This document shows, one piece after another, positions 20,673 to 29,327 of a stretch of 64,000 nt of DNA. The stretch is from Providencia sneebia DSM 19967. GTDB lineage: Bacteria; Pseudomonadota; Gammaproteobacteria; Enterobacterales; Enterobacteriaceae. The notes under the pieces were generated by a model that saw only the letters and a list, made by a program, of their open reading frames with translations, was not told the origin of the DNA and made no database searches. Positions within the stretch are counted from its first letter, which is position 1, and every line of letters starts with the position of its first letter. Where the stretch lies: positions 3,431,901 to 3,495,900 of the forward strand of contig NZ_CM001773.1 of NCBI RefSeq assembly GCF_000314895.2, written 5' to 3'. The position numbers and the translations under genes are program-made.

Positions 20673-21305
20673 ATGAAAAAAATGACTCGAATCGGCATTG
20701 GTGGACCTGTAGGTTCTGGTAAAACCGCCATTATTGAAGTAATTACACCAATTTTAATTGAACGTGGCATTAAGCCGTTAATTATCACTAACGACATTGT
20801 GACAACCGAAGATGCTAAGCAAGTAAAACGCACCCTTAAAGGTATTCTGGATGAAGAGAAGATCCTCGGTGTGGAAACTGGTGCATGCCCTCATACTGCT
20901 GTTCGTGAAGATCCAAGCATGAATATTGCCGCAGTTGAAGATATGGAAGAGCGTTTTCCTGATAGTGATGTGATCATGATTGAAAGTGGTGGTGATAACC
21001 TCACGCTCACATTTAGCCCTGCTCTTGCTGATTTTTATATCTATGTTATTGATGTTGCTGAAGGCGAAAAAATCCCACGTAAAAATGGCCCGGGATTAGT
21101 CCAAGCCGATATTTTAGTCATCAATAAAATTGACTTGGCTCCTTATGTTGGTGCTAGCCTTGAAGTCATGGAACATGACACCAAAATTGTGCGCAATAAC
21201 CGCCCTTATGTCATGACAAACTGTAAGACAGGTGAAGGTGTTATAGAGCTTGTTGATATGATCATGGATAAGTTTCTCTTTACGCATCAGCCAACAAGAG
21301 GTTAA
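20673..21305 (+). CDS. ureG: Urease accessory GTPase UreG
   Basis: A SIMIBI-class GTPase that powers nickel insertion into urease. The 210-residue protein has the P-loop GGPVGSGKTA (about residues 10-19), the metal-binding CPH motif within GVETGACPHTAVRED, ESGGDNL, and the NKID base-specificity motif. It lacks the His-rich N-terminus seen in some UreG proteins, in keeping with the His-rich UreE here. It lies 2 bases before ureD. Confidence 0.97.
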   Translation: MKKMTRIGIGGPVGSGKTAIIEVITPILIERGIKPLIITNDIVTTEDAKQVKRTLKGILDEEKILGVETGACPHTAVREDPSMNIAAVEDMEERFPDSDVIMIESGGDNLTLTFSPALADFYIYVIDVAEGEKIPRKNGPGLVQADILVINKIDLAPYVGASLEVMEHDTKIVRNNRPYVMTNCKTGEGVIELVDMIMDKFLFTHQPTRG

Positions 21306-21307
21306 GT

Positions 21308-22273
21308 ATGACTAAATTAAGGGCAGAGATAGCGAACACGCCTTCCCGTGTCCAAGCCCATATTCTAGGGAATGACGCCCCAGAGTTAGCAACATATCAA
21401 GATGAGCCAAAGCAAATGCAAAGTGGAGCGGTTGGTAAAAGCGGCTATCTGAAACTACGTTTTGCTCGCGGTGAATACCGCAGTGAATTAGTGGAAATGG
21501 AGCGCAGAGTGCCTTCTTTAGTTCAGAAAGCACTTTATTGGGATGAAAAGATGCCACAGCTTCCCTGTGTCACAATGATTTCGACGTCTGGCAGTTTATT
21601 GCAAGGTGACAGACAGGCCCTTGATTTAATCGTAGAGAAAAACGCTTGCGCGCATGTGACAACGCAATCAGCAACCAAAATTCATATGATGGAAGCAAAC
21701 TATGCAACACAGTTTCAAAATATCATCGTAGAAGAAAATGGTTACTTAGAATATTTGCCGGATCCTATCATTCCGCATCGTAATTCTCGGTTTATCACAG
21801 ATACTCGAATTAATATTCACCCAAGTGCGACAATGATTTATTCGGAAATTCTACTTTCAGGACGGAAATATCACCATCCCGATGAAGAATTTGGGTTTGA
21901 TATTTTTTCTTCACATATCCGAGCTGAAGATCCATCAAATAAAGAGTTATTTGTTGAGAAATATATTTTAGAGCCTAAAAAAGAAAAATTAAATGTTGCC
22001 GCAGTGATGGGGCCATTTGATACATTTGGAAACGTCATCTTATTAACACCAAAAGAGAATCATTCCCGAATATTAGAGCGCTTAGAAGCTGTTTATGATG
22101 TTGAAAATAAAATCGCCTTTGGTGCAACACAATTGCCTAATGATGCTGGGATTGTTTTTAAAGTATTAGGTGTTGATAGCCCGAAAGTTAAAGAAGCTGT
22201 TAGATATTTTTGGCAAGTCGCTCGTGAAGAAATACTTGGTATCACTTTACACGAGCAGTTCTTGTGGCGTTAA
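21308..22273 (+). CDS. ureD: Urease accessory protein UreD
   Basis: The scaffold of the urease activation complex (UreD/UreH), 321 residues, with the family motif TSGSLLQGDRQALDL near residue 100 and ATKIHMME after it. In this operon it is the last urease gene, after ureG, which is the Yersinia/Morganella arrangement and differs from ureDABCEFG of Klebsiella and Proteus. Confidence 0.95.
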   Translation: MTKLRAEIANTPSRVQAHILGNDAPELATYQDEPKQMQSGAVGKSGYLKLRFARGEYRSELVEMERRVPSLVQKALYWDEKMPQLPCVTMISTSGSLLQGDRQALDLIVEKNACAHVTTQSATKIHMMEANYATQFQNIIVEENGYLEYLPDPIIPHRNSRFITDTRINIHPSATMIYSEILLSGRKYHHPDEEFGFDIFSSHIRAEDPSNKELFVEKYILEPKKEKLNVAAVMGPFDTFGNVILLTPKENHSRILERLEAVYDVENKIAFGATQLPNDAGIVFKVLGVDSPKVKEAVRYFWQVAREEILGITLHEQFLWR

Positions 22274-22337
22274 TTAAATAAGCTACTTTATTTTTAATAA
22301 TATAACCCTTTATTTTATACATAGAATTATTTGAATA

Positions 22338-22360
22338 ACATGCAGGCTTAGCCTGCATGT
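22338..22360 (+). repeat. Hairpin between ureD and the urea channel
   Basis: A perfect 10-bp stem, ACATGCAGGC/GCCTGCATGT, with a 3-base loop, 65 bases after ureD. No T-run follows. It may reduce, but need not stop, transcription into the urea channel gene. Confidence 0.5.
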
Positions 22361-22418
22361 GCAGCTAATCTCGACTCAAATATGTAAGGTATATGCCAAA
22401 TAATTTAAGGAGCATCAC

Positions 22419-23411
22419 ATGACAGACTCAGTGATAAATAAAAATGCGTGGAATAAACTCGCAGATGAAAATATATTTCTACAGTTTATTGATGTAACAC
22501 TACGAGGTTGCGCGCAGGTCATGTTTCAAAATAATCCATTAACTGGGTTATTCTTTTTTATTGCTATTTTTGTTGGCGCATTTTTGGAAAATATGCCTGT
22601 AGTTGCATTTGGCTGCTTATTAGGAACAGTCGTTTCTACATTAACAGCTTATATAAGTAAACTAGATACAGTTTCATTGCGTGCTGGTCTTTATGGATAT
22701 AATGGATGTTTAGTTGGGGTTGCATTGCCAACCTTCCTAGAAAACACGCCTTTTGTTTGGCTAACCATTATATTAGGCAGTATTATTTCTGTTATCGCGA
22801 CCATTTCATTAATGGATTTTTTGAAAAACTGGAAAGTCGCCGCATTAACAGCACCTTTCGTCTTAGTTTCTTGGGTTATTTTATTAGCTAGCTATAGTTT
22901 CCTTGGTATTAAAGGTGTGGCATTACCTGATCCCGCATTACCTCAACAATATGTACAACCTATTGGTAATATCCCACATAGTGATCTTGTTGTTGATGTA
23001 TTCCGTGGTATTTCTGAAGTATTCTTATTAAGTAGTATGATTGTTGGCGTTTTATTTGTTATTGGCCTGGCAGTAAACTCTATTTGGGCTGCTGTGTTTG
23101 CGGTTCTTGGCTCATTACTTGCATTTGCAGTCGCAACTTTATTAAAAGGTGATTTCGCAAGTATTCATACTGGCCTTTACTCATTTAGTGCTGTATTAAC
23201 GGCTATTGCATTAGGATCGACATTTAATAATCCTAATTTTAGAGTTGTAGTTTATGCCATTGTTGGTGTTATTTTCACAGTATTTGTTCAAGGTGCATTA
23301 GATGTTGTTCTTGAGCCATTTGGTATACCAACATTAACAATGCCATTTGTATTAGCTTCTTGGTTATTCTTAGTTCCTAACCAAGATCTCATGCCTAAAC
23401 ATCGACAATAA
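22419..23411 (+). CDS. yut: Urea transporter
   Basis: An inner-membrane urea channel of the UT family (Yersinia Yut-like), 330 residues, with about ten membrane segments in two repeats. Visible features are the LRAGLYGYNGCLVGVALP motif in the first half and its counterpart IHTGLYSFSAVLTAIALG in the second, followed by the conserved PFVLASWLFL. It lies directly after ureD and should supply cytosolic urease with urea. An AAGGAG site precedes the ATG. Confidence 0.92.
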   Translation: MTDSVINKNAWNKLADENIFLQFIDVTLRGCAQVMFQNNPLTGLFFFIAIFVGAFLENMPVVAFGCLLGTVVSTLTAYISKLDTVSLRAGLYGYNGCLVGVALPTFLENTPFVWLTIILGSIISVIATISLMDFLKNWKVAALTAPFVLVSWVILLASYSFLGIKGVALPDPALPQQYVQPIGNIPHSDLVVDVFRGISEVFLLSSMIVGVLFVIGLAVNSIWAAVFAVLGSLLAFAVATLLKGDFASIHTGLYSFSAVLTAIALGSTFNNPNFRVVVYAIVGVIFTVFVQGALDVVLEPFGIPTLTMPFVLASWLFLVPNQDLMPKHRQ

Positions 23412-23440
23412 AATTTGCTACAGAATTTAGGTTCATCAAT

Positions 23441-24622
23441 ATGAAAAAAAATGTAGTATCGATATATAAATATATTCAAGATATGACAATGATAAGGATA
23501 TCATTGTCAATTTTGATGCTTATCGATGGGTTATTTATAATAATCCCAATCTTAACCTCATATAATTTTAGTTCTCCAACTGGATACCACACTTTTGTTG
23601 ATTGGTTTCAATCATTAGGTGTTATCAAGCTATTAGATATTCCTAGATTCGCCATTGGTGTAGTATTAATTATACTTGCACTTCCCGTGTATTTAGGTAT
23701 TCGCATTGGTTGGTTATTTAGCTGCTTTATGCTATTTGTCATAGTACTAATTAACCTTGTTTTAGAAAGGCAAAATGTTTTTACAGGAACATTTTCCTTA
23801 TTACTCCTTATTGCAGCTATTGCTAATTGGAAAGTTTTTCATCGCCATAGTTTATCCGGAGCTAGCTTTGTTGCCTTTGTCGGATTAATTGCATTATTAG
23901 CTTATTCTGTCTTTGGTACTTTATATCTTGGCACTCATTTCCAACCACATGTAACCGATATTTCATCTGCATTTTATTTTGCCTTAGTATGTATGACGAC
24001 GGTTGGTTTTGGCGACATAGTTCCTATTAGCGTTGAGGCTAGGTTATTTACAATCTCAATCGTTATATTAGGTATTACCATTTTTACAACCTCTATTATT
24101 TATGTTCTAGGGGTATTAGCCAAAAGTACACAAGCCATTGTTAAAAAGAGACTGTTTCGTATGAAAGATCATTATGTTATCGTTGGTGCTAGCCCTTTAG
24201 CTTTAAATACTTATTTTGGTTTAAAAAGACGTGATTTAGATGTTATGGTTATTTGTACTGATGATCAGAAAAATAATTATCCTGATAACGCATCAGTTTT
24301 AACTACGAATCAAATTAATAAATCGACGTTAAATAAAGCTAATCTTGGTGAAGCCAAAGCATTATTTGTTCTAGGCAGTTCAGATGCAGAAAATACAATT
24401 ACGATGCTTGCTGCAAAAGAAATTGTTGGGGCAAATATAAAAAGTATTGTCGCCGTAAATGACGATAATAATCATGAAAATATGAAGCTTTTGCATGCTG
24501 ACTTATTAATTTCACTCTCTTCATTAGGAAGTGAAGTTTTGATTAAAATGATTTTCGGAGAAAACATTAATAATCAAATTATAGAAAGCATTATTTTTTC
24601 TAATAATATATTAGATAATTAA
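23441..24622 (+). CDS. kch: Kch-type potassium channel (copy 1)
   Basis: A six-TM-type potassium channel with a C-terminal RCK-like domain, 393 residues. The selectivity filter TTVGFGD is at residues 186-192. The cytosolic domain begins DHYVIVGASPLALNTYFGL, a degenerate Rossmann loop like E. coli Kch, and is followed by AVNDDNNHENMKLLHADLL. It lies 29 bases after the urea channel gene and just before a FUSC-type gene, and is probably co-transcribed with them. A second copy lies at 29976-31148. A role in potassium or ammonium balance during ureolysis is speculative. Confidence 0.85.
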   Translation: MKKNVVSIYKYIQDMTMIRISLSILMLIDGLFIIIPILTSYNFSSPTGYHTFVDWFQSLGVIKLLDIPRFAIGVVLIILALPVYLGIRIGWLFSCFMLFVIVLINLVLERQNVFTGTFSLLLLIAAIANWKVFHRHSLSGASFVAFVGLIALLAYSVFGTLYLGTHFQPHVTDISSAFYFALVCMTTVGFGDIVPISVEARLFTISIVILGITIFTTSIIYVLGVLAKSTQAIVKKRLFRMKDHYVIVGASPLALNTYFGLKRRDLDVMVICTDDQKNNYPDNASVLTTNQINKSTLNKANLGEAKALFVLGSSDAENTITMLAAKEIVGANIKSIVAVNDDNNHENMKLLHADLLISLSSLGSEVLIKMIFGENINNQIIESIIFSNNILDN

Positions 24623-24625
24623 GCG

Positions 24626-25711
24626 ATGATGGTACGCAAAATGAATATGAGCTATGGAATTTCCACAGCTCAAAAATTTGTCTACCATTACTTTAAATTC
24701 TTTCATGGGTTAAGAGTTTCTTTTGCCTTTGTTATTGTATTTATTGTACTACGACACTTTAGTGATGAGAGCTATAACTATGTTCTCATCACTTTAGTTT
24801 CTATTTTGATACCTGCACCTTACTGGGGAACTATTCTTATGCGTTCATTTCAACGCATAATCGGTATAGTCGCAGGTTCAGCATTAGGAATATTATTGCT
24901 ATATATAGAAATACTTTCATATCCCTTAATGCTAATTATCGCCATTGCTATCATTTATTTCAGTTGTATTATTGCCCTCGGCAAAAATATGTATATTGGA
25001 ATGTTGGCTGCAATGAGTGTCAGTATTGTCGTTACAGCCCCTTCTGGAGATATGATGGAAGGGGTCTTTCGCTCATTACAAACAATAGGTGGAGCATTAC
25101 TTGCCCTCATTTTTTCAATTATTTATTGCCCTAAAGGGTTTATCTTTTGGCGTTTAAAAATGAGTGCGGTATTACATGATATCGCTCATTTTTATGAAAG
25201 ATATACATTATTTAAACCTGAAGAAAATATTGATGATTGGAAAAATAAACTTGCGAATGTATTTTCTACGCTCTTTTTATGCGGTAATTACGTTGCAGCA
25301 GCAAACAAAGAAACTGGAATACCTGCTATTTATTTTCAGAAATTGCAAAATAGATGTTATCGCCTAGTCTCAATTTTACAGTTGCTTTCTGACACCTTTG
25401 ATGAAAAATATTATTCTCAATCTTTGCGTGCGACTAATCCTTATCTGCTCAAATTACAGAGAAATAATCACGGTATTATTTTATTATTATCTGAAATTTT
25501 GATTCTTGGTAGGTCAGACCAAAGTAAGTATGACATTATCAATAAGTTAAGAGAAAACAACATTAAGTTAAATACAAAATTGAATTTTTCAAATCAGTCA
25601 AATGACGGTAATATCATGATGTTGGGTATTGCGATAGATATCATGAAAATAATTGATGACATGTTTGATTTAATCCAAATGAATAATGATCTTTATACGC
25701 ACTCAAAATAA
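24626..25711 (+). CDS. FUSC-family-like inner-membrane protein
   Basis: A 361-residue protein with about six N-terminal membrane segments (residues 20-170) followed by a soluble helical half. The membrane part resembles the FUSC/aromatic acid exporter family (PYWGTILMRSFQRIIGIVAGS). Only one membrane module is present, about half the length of full-size members such as AaeB. It starts 3 bases after the channel gene, so the two are probably co-translated. The substrate is unknown. Several in-frame ATGs near the start leave the exact N-terminus open. Confidence 0.65.
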   Translation: MMVRKMNMSYGISTAQKFVYHYFKFFHGLRVSFAFVIVFIVLRHFSDESYNYVLITLVSILIPAPYWGTILMRSFQRIIGIVAGSALGILLLYIEILSYPLMLIIAIAIIYFSCIIALGKNMYIGMLAAMSVSIVVTAPSGDMMEGVFRSLQTIGGALLALIFSIIYCPKGFIFWRLKMSAVLHDIAHFYERYTLFKPEENIDDWKNKLANVFSTLFLCGNYVAAANKETGIPAIYFQKLQNRCYRLVSILQLLSDTFDEKYYSQSLRATNPYLLKLQRNNHGIILLLSEILILGRSDQSKYDIINKLRENNIKLNTKLNFSNQSNDGNIMMLGIAIDIMKIIDDMFDLIQMNNDLYTHSK

Positions 25712-25981
25712 TACAAGTTGTTCTGCAGGCATAAAATGTAAGTACAAAATATGACTTCAACACATACGCAAAATTAGAGAATCTAAAAAAGACATTAACT
25801 ATATTCAAGAATGCGCGTTGATTGTTGGCAACAAGTATAGTTATTCCAAGGGATATAAATAATTAAGTCACTTGGATAACTAAATGTAATCCTGCTATAT
25901 GTTATCGGATTACGAATACCTATTTATCAAATAAACTATGTAACTCGAAAGAGTTGATGCATAGGAAATAAAGAGCTCATT

Positions 25982-27217
25982 ATGGATTTAACTATTATCA
26001 TTTTCGTTCTCGTTTATATCGCAATGGCTTTTGGCTCCTTCCCCGGTATCAAAATTGACCGGACAGGCGCTTCAGTTGCAGGTGCGTTAGCGATGATCGG
26101 CTTTGGCATTATTTCACCACAGCTTTCTTGGAATTCAATTGATTATCGTGCAGTAGGATTATTATTCGGTTTAATGGTGGTATCTGCCTCTTTCACTGTT
26201 TCAGGCTTTTATCACAAAGTTGCTCATAAAATGGCTAATTTAGATATTAGCCCACCTAAATTGTTATGTGTATTCATTATCGTTGCTGCCGCACTAGCAT
26301 CAGTATTAACCAATGATGTTGTTGTTGTCGCAATGACACCATTACTCGTTTCAATTACTTTAGCTCGCGGGCTTAACCCAATTCCATTTTTATTAGGCTT
26401 CTGCTTTGCTGCCAATAATGGTGCAGCCTTGTCATTAATTGGTAGCCCTAAAAATATGATTATTGCTCAAGGATTAGATCTCTCTTTTATGGGCGTCCTT
26501 CATATTACAGCGCTACCTGTATTAATTTCATTGCCTATTGTTTGGTCTGTCGTAACCTTACTCTATCGCCATAATTGGTATTTATCTGAAAGCAAAAAAT
26601 CACCATTAGCACAACAATCTCACACAGTTATTCCTTTTAATAAATGGGAAACCGTAAAAGCTGGTGTAGTTATTTCAATCGTAGTTATCACCTTCTTATT
26701 TAGTCAGTTACCCCGTGAACTTGTTGCTCTTTCAGCAGCCTGCTTCTTATTATTAAATAGGCGAATAGCATCAAGTGATATGTTAAAGCATGTTAATGGT
26801 GATTTGTTACTCTTAATTATGGGGCTATTTATTATTAATGCCGCATTTGCAGATACTGGAGTGCCTAAAGAGATCCTTCATTATCTTCTCAACAAAGGTG
26901 TTGATTTAGGAAGTCCACTTGTTCTATTTTTAGTCACTAGTTTTATGAGTATTTTTATCGGCACAACACCCGCGGTCATGCTCTTAATTCAATTTGTTTA
27001 TCCACACGGAAATGCAGATCCCCTTGGTGCTGCATTAATATTTGGTGCTTGTTTTTCAAGTAATATATTCATATTTGGAAGTATTGCAGGCATTATTGCT
27101 GTGGATCAATCAGCTGCTCATGGTGTGAAAATTTCTTTTTGGGAATTTACTAAATCCGGTGGCGTTATCTCAATAATCTGCATGTCAGTTGCAACTGTTG
27201 CAATTTTATTGAGTTAA
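25982..27217 (+). CDS. SLC13/ArsB-superfamily anion permease
   Basis: An integral membrane transporter of the CitMHS/ArsB/SLC13 superfamily, 411 residues, with about eleven membrane segments. Family-type features are SVLTNDVVVVAMTPLL near residue 110 and NNGAALSLIGSPKNMI near residue 145, plus GTTPAVMLL in the second half. E. coli YbiR is a distant relative. It lies 270 bases after the FUSC gene and 41 bases before the nikE-like ATPase. The substrate (an organic or inorganic anion) is not predictable from sequence. Confidence 0.75.
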   Translation: MDLTIIIFVLVYIAMAFGSFPGIKIDRTGASVAGALAMIGFGIISPQLSWNSIDYRAVGLLFGLMVVSASFTVSGFYHKVAHKMANLDISPPKLLCVFIIVAAALASVLTNDVVVVAMTPLLVSITLARGLNPIPFLLGFCFAANNGAALSLIGSPKNMIIAQGLDLSFMGVLHITALPVLISLPIVWSVVTLLYRHNWYLSESKKSPLAQQSHTVIPFNKWETVKAGVVISIVVITFLFSQLPRELVALSAACFLLLNRRIASSDMLKHVNGDLLLLIMGLFIINAAFADTGVPKEILHYLLNKGVDLGSPLVLFLVTSFMSIFIGTTPAVMLLIQFVYPHGNADPLGAALIFGACFSSNIFIFGSIAGIIAVDQSAAHGVKISFWEFTKSGGVISIICMSVATVAILLS

Positions 27218-27258
27218 AACAGATAGATTGCCATATTCATTTCAATAAGGAAGCTATT

Positions 27259-27864
27259 GTGTTAGAAATAAAAAATATTCGTATCATACAAGGGGGAAAG
27301 ACTTTATGGGATAACCTTACTTTCTCTTTAGCCAAAAATGAGCGACTAGGAATTTCTGCACCAAGTGGCTTTGGTAAAACGACATTAGGCCGAGTTTTAG
27401 CACAATGGCAAGCGCCAGAAAAAGGGCAAATTCTCTTTAATAATAAGACATTGCCAACAACGGGTTATTGCCCAATTCAGTTAGTACCTCAGCATCCTGA
27501 GAAAAGTTTTAATCCTTACCGTACTGTCAAAGCAAGTTTAAATGATGCCTGGAAACCTGATGATTATTGGTTAGAACAATTATCAATTAAACCTGAGTGG
27601 CTTGAAAGACGGCCAAATGAATTATCAGGTGGGGAACTTGCTCGTATTGCATTATTAAGGGCTTTAGATCCTAGAACGCAAGTCTTAATCGCCGATGAAG
27701 TGACAGCTCAACTTGATCCTTATTTGCAGATGAACGTTTGGCGTTTTTTAATTGAACTCACTAAAACGCGTCCAATGGGAATGATCATATTCAGTCATAA
27801 CAAAGCATTATTACAAAAGGTCTGTAATTCTATTTTAACCTTTGAACCAGAACATACATTGTAG
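27259..27864 (+). CDS. nikE: Nickel-type ABC transporter ATPase NikE-like
   Basis: A compact ABC ATPase of 201 residues: Walker A APSGFGKTT, Q-loop in VPQHPEKSFNP, signature LSGGELARIA, Walker B VLIADEVTAQLD and H-loop FSHNKALL. It is shorter than E. coli NikE (about 268) because it lacks the C-terminal extension. The GTG start follows AAGGAAG. NikABCD at 12.3-16.4 kb has only one ATPase, and transporters of this family need two, so this gene is the likely fifth component, separated by the urease cluster. The pairing is inferred. Confidence 0.75.
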   Translation: MLEIKNIRIIQGGKTLWDNLTFSLAKNERLGISAPSGFGKTTLGRVLAQWQAPEKGQILFNNKTLPTTGYCPIQLVPQHPEKSFNPYRTVKASLNDAWKPDDYWLEQLSIKPEWLERRPNELSGGELARIALLRALDPRTQVLIADEVTAQLDPYLQMNVWRFLIELTKTRPMGMIIFSHNKALLQKVCNSILTFEPEHTL

Positions 27865-27882
27865 CAACTTAGAGAATTTTAT

Positions 27883-28263
27883 ATGTTTATTACAAACCTA
27901 TTATTAGCCGGATTAGGCGGTGGTGTTGGTTCCTTACTGCGTTGGGGGATAGGCAACTTTATCGGAGAGAAATATCACGGAAAATTTCCTCTTGGAACCT
28001 TTGTTATTAATATTTCAGGAGCATTTATTATCGGCTTTTTAAGTCGTTACTTTTTTATCGACTTTAATAGTGAAGAAAACGCACTTTTAGCACCTGCAAT
28101 TTTAACAGGCATATTGGGTGGCTATACCACGTTTAGCACTATGCAGTTAGAAGCACTAAAATTAACACAGAAAAAAGAGCAATTTCTCTCTTTTTTCTAT
28201 TTACTGATCTCGGTTATTGTCGGTCTTGTCGCGGCATTCTTAGGCGTTCTACTCGCAAATTAA
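27883..28263 (+). CDS. crcB: Fluoride channel FluC/CrcB, subunit 1
   Basis: A small fluoride-exporting membrane protein, 126 residues and four membrane segments. It has the GGGVGSLLRW opening, the pore asparagine in GTFVINISGAF, and GGYTTFSTMQLEAL. The second pore phenylalanine of the usual TTFSTF is methionine here. It lies 18 bases after nikE and 12 bases before a second crcB gene. The pair may form a heterodimer. Confidence 0.88.
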   Translation: MFITNLLLAGLGGGVGSLLRWGIGNFIGEKYHGKFPLGTFVINISGAFIIGFLSRYFFIDFNSEENALLAPAILTGILGGYTTFSTMQLEALKLTQKKEQFLSFFYLLISVIVGLVAAFLGVLLAN

Positions 28264-28275
28264 AAAGGAAGTACA

Positions 28276-28665
28276 ATGAAAATTGCAATATTAGTCTTCA
28301 TTGGCGGAGCGATTGGTGCTATTTGCCGTGATTTATTAATGATTTTTACGCCAGAACTTAGCAGTAAATTTCCCCTAGATATTTTCCTCGCCAATATTAT
28401 TGCATCGTTTCTCGTTGGCATTATTGGTGCTTTATTGGTAAGTAAAAAAATCAGCCAAGCATCTAATGCATTTTTAGCGACTGGTATCATGGGCGGGCTG
28501 TCCACATTTTCAAGCTTTGTCTATGGCGCCGTTGAACTAACAAATAATACAGGTGGAATATGGGTCAGCCTTTTCTACTTGGTATCAAGTATTATTATTG
28601 GATTTGTGTTGGTTTTCATTGGATACCAGCTAGGTACAAAAATAAAAATGAATGTTAGCGCTTAG
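28276..28665 (+). CDS. crcB: Fluoride channel FluC/CrcB, subunit 2
   Basis: The second CrcB-type protein, 129 residues with four membrane segments: GGAIGAICRDLL opening, FLANIIASFLVG with the pore asparagine, and GGLSTFSSFVYGAVEL with both pore phenylalanines. Compared with subunit 1 it has lost the glycine after the asparagine motif and the glutamate following the Phe motif, while keeping the second Phe. Such complementary losses suggest a heterodimeric channel. The stop overlaps the end of the convergent ccmB by 4 bases. Confidence 0.85.
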   Translation: MKIAILVFIGGAIGAICRDLLMIFTPELSSKFPLDIFLANIIASFLVGIIGALLVSKKISQASNAFLATGIMGGLSTFSSFVYGAVELTNNTGGIWVSLFYLVSSIIIGFVLVFIGYQLGTKIKMNVSA

Positions 28666-29327
28666 CTATTATTCACATTAATTCTTAATGCGGCGGCGAT
28701 AGCGAGTGGAGAAAAAGTGATACTTGCAGCCAGTAATGCGCCAAGAATAGCAAAATAGCTATTGAGTGGCATATTGAAACGGTAAGCCTCCATAGTTCCC
28801 GTCGCATAAATGAGAACTGGAATATACAAAGGTAATACTAATAAGCTCACCAATACGCCGCCTTTTTTCAATGAAACAGTTAATGCGGCACCTATCGCAC
28901 CAATAAAACTTAAAATCGGTGTTCCTAATAATAAAGTACCTATCAATATTAATAATGTTTTTCCATCAAATGACAGCATTAATGCTGCTATTGGAGAAAG
29001 CAGAATTAAAGGAACACCAGTGACTAACCAATGCGCAATAACCTTAGCTAAAACCGTCATAAATAACGGATGCGGCGCTAATAATAATTGTTCTAATGAA
29101 CCATCAAGATAATCATCTTTAAATAAGCGTTCTAGCGAAAGTAAAGATGACAAAATGGCAGCAACCCAAAAAATACCGACTGCAATTTGGGAAAGCAATT
29201 GTGGCTCAGGACCAAGGCTTAATGGAAATAATGTAATAACAATCAAAAAGAACCATAATGGGTTAACCAATTCAGATAAATTTCTGAATGCAATTGTTAG
29301 CTCTCTTTTGAGTGTCAGCCAAAACAT
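28662..29327 (-). CDS. ccmB: Heme exporter CcmB
   Basis: The membrane subunit of the CcmABCD complex, which releases holo-CcmE for cytochrome c maturation in the periplasm. The 221 residues match E. coli CcmB closely, e.g. NPLWFFLIVITLFPLSLGPE near residue 25 and LKKGGVLVSLLVLPLYIPVL. Its start overlaps the ccmA stop. No ccmC, D, E, F, G or H follows; the next gene is a convergent crcB. This is an orphan ccmAB pair in this window. Confidence 0.92.
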   Translation of the reverse strand: MFWLTLKRELTIAFRNLSELVNPLWFFLIVITLFPLSLGPEPQLLSQIAVGIFWVAAILSSLLSLERLFKDDYLDGSLEQLLLAPHPLFMTVLAKVIAHWLVTGVPLILLSPIAALMLSFDGKTLLILIGTLLLGTPILSFIGAIGAALTVSLKKGGVLVSLLVLPLYIPVLIYATGTMEAYRFNMPLNSYFAILGALLAASITFSPLAIAAALRINVNNS

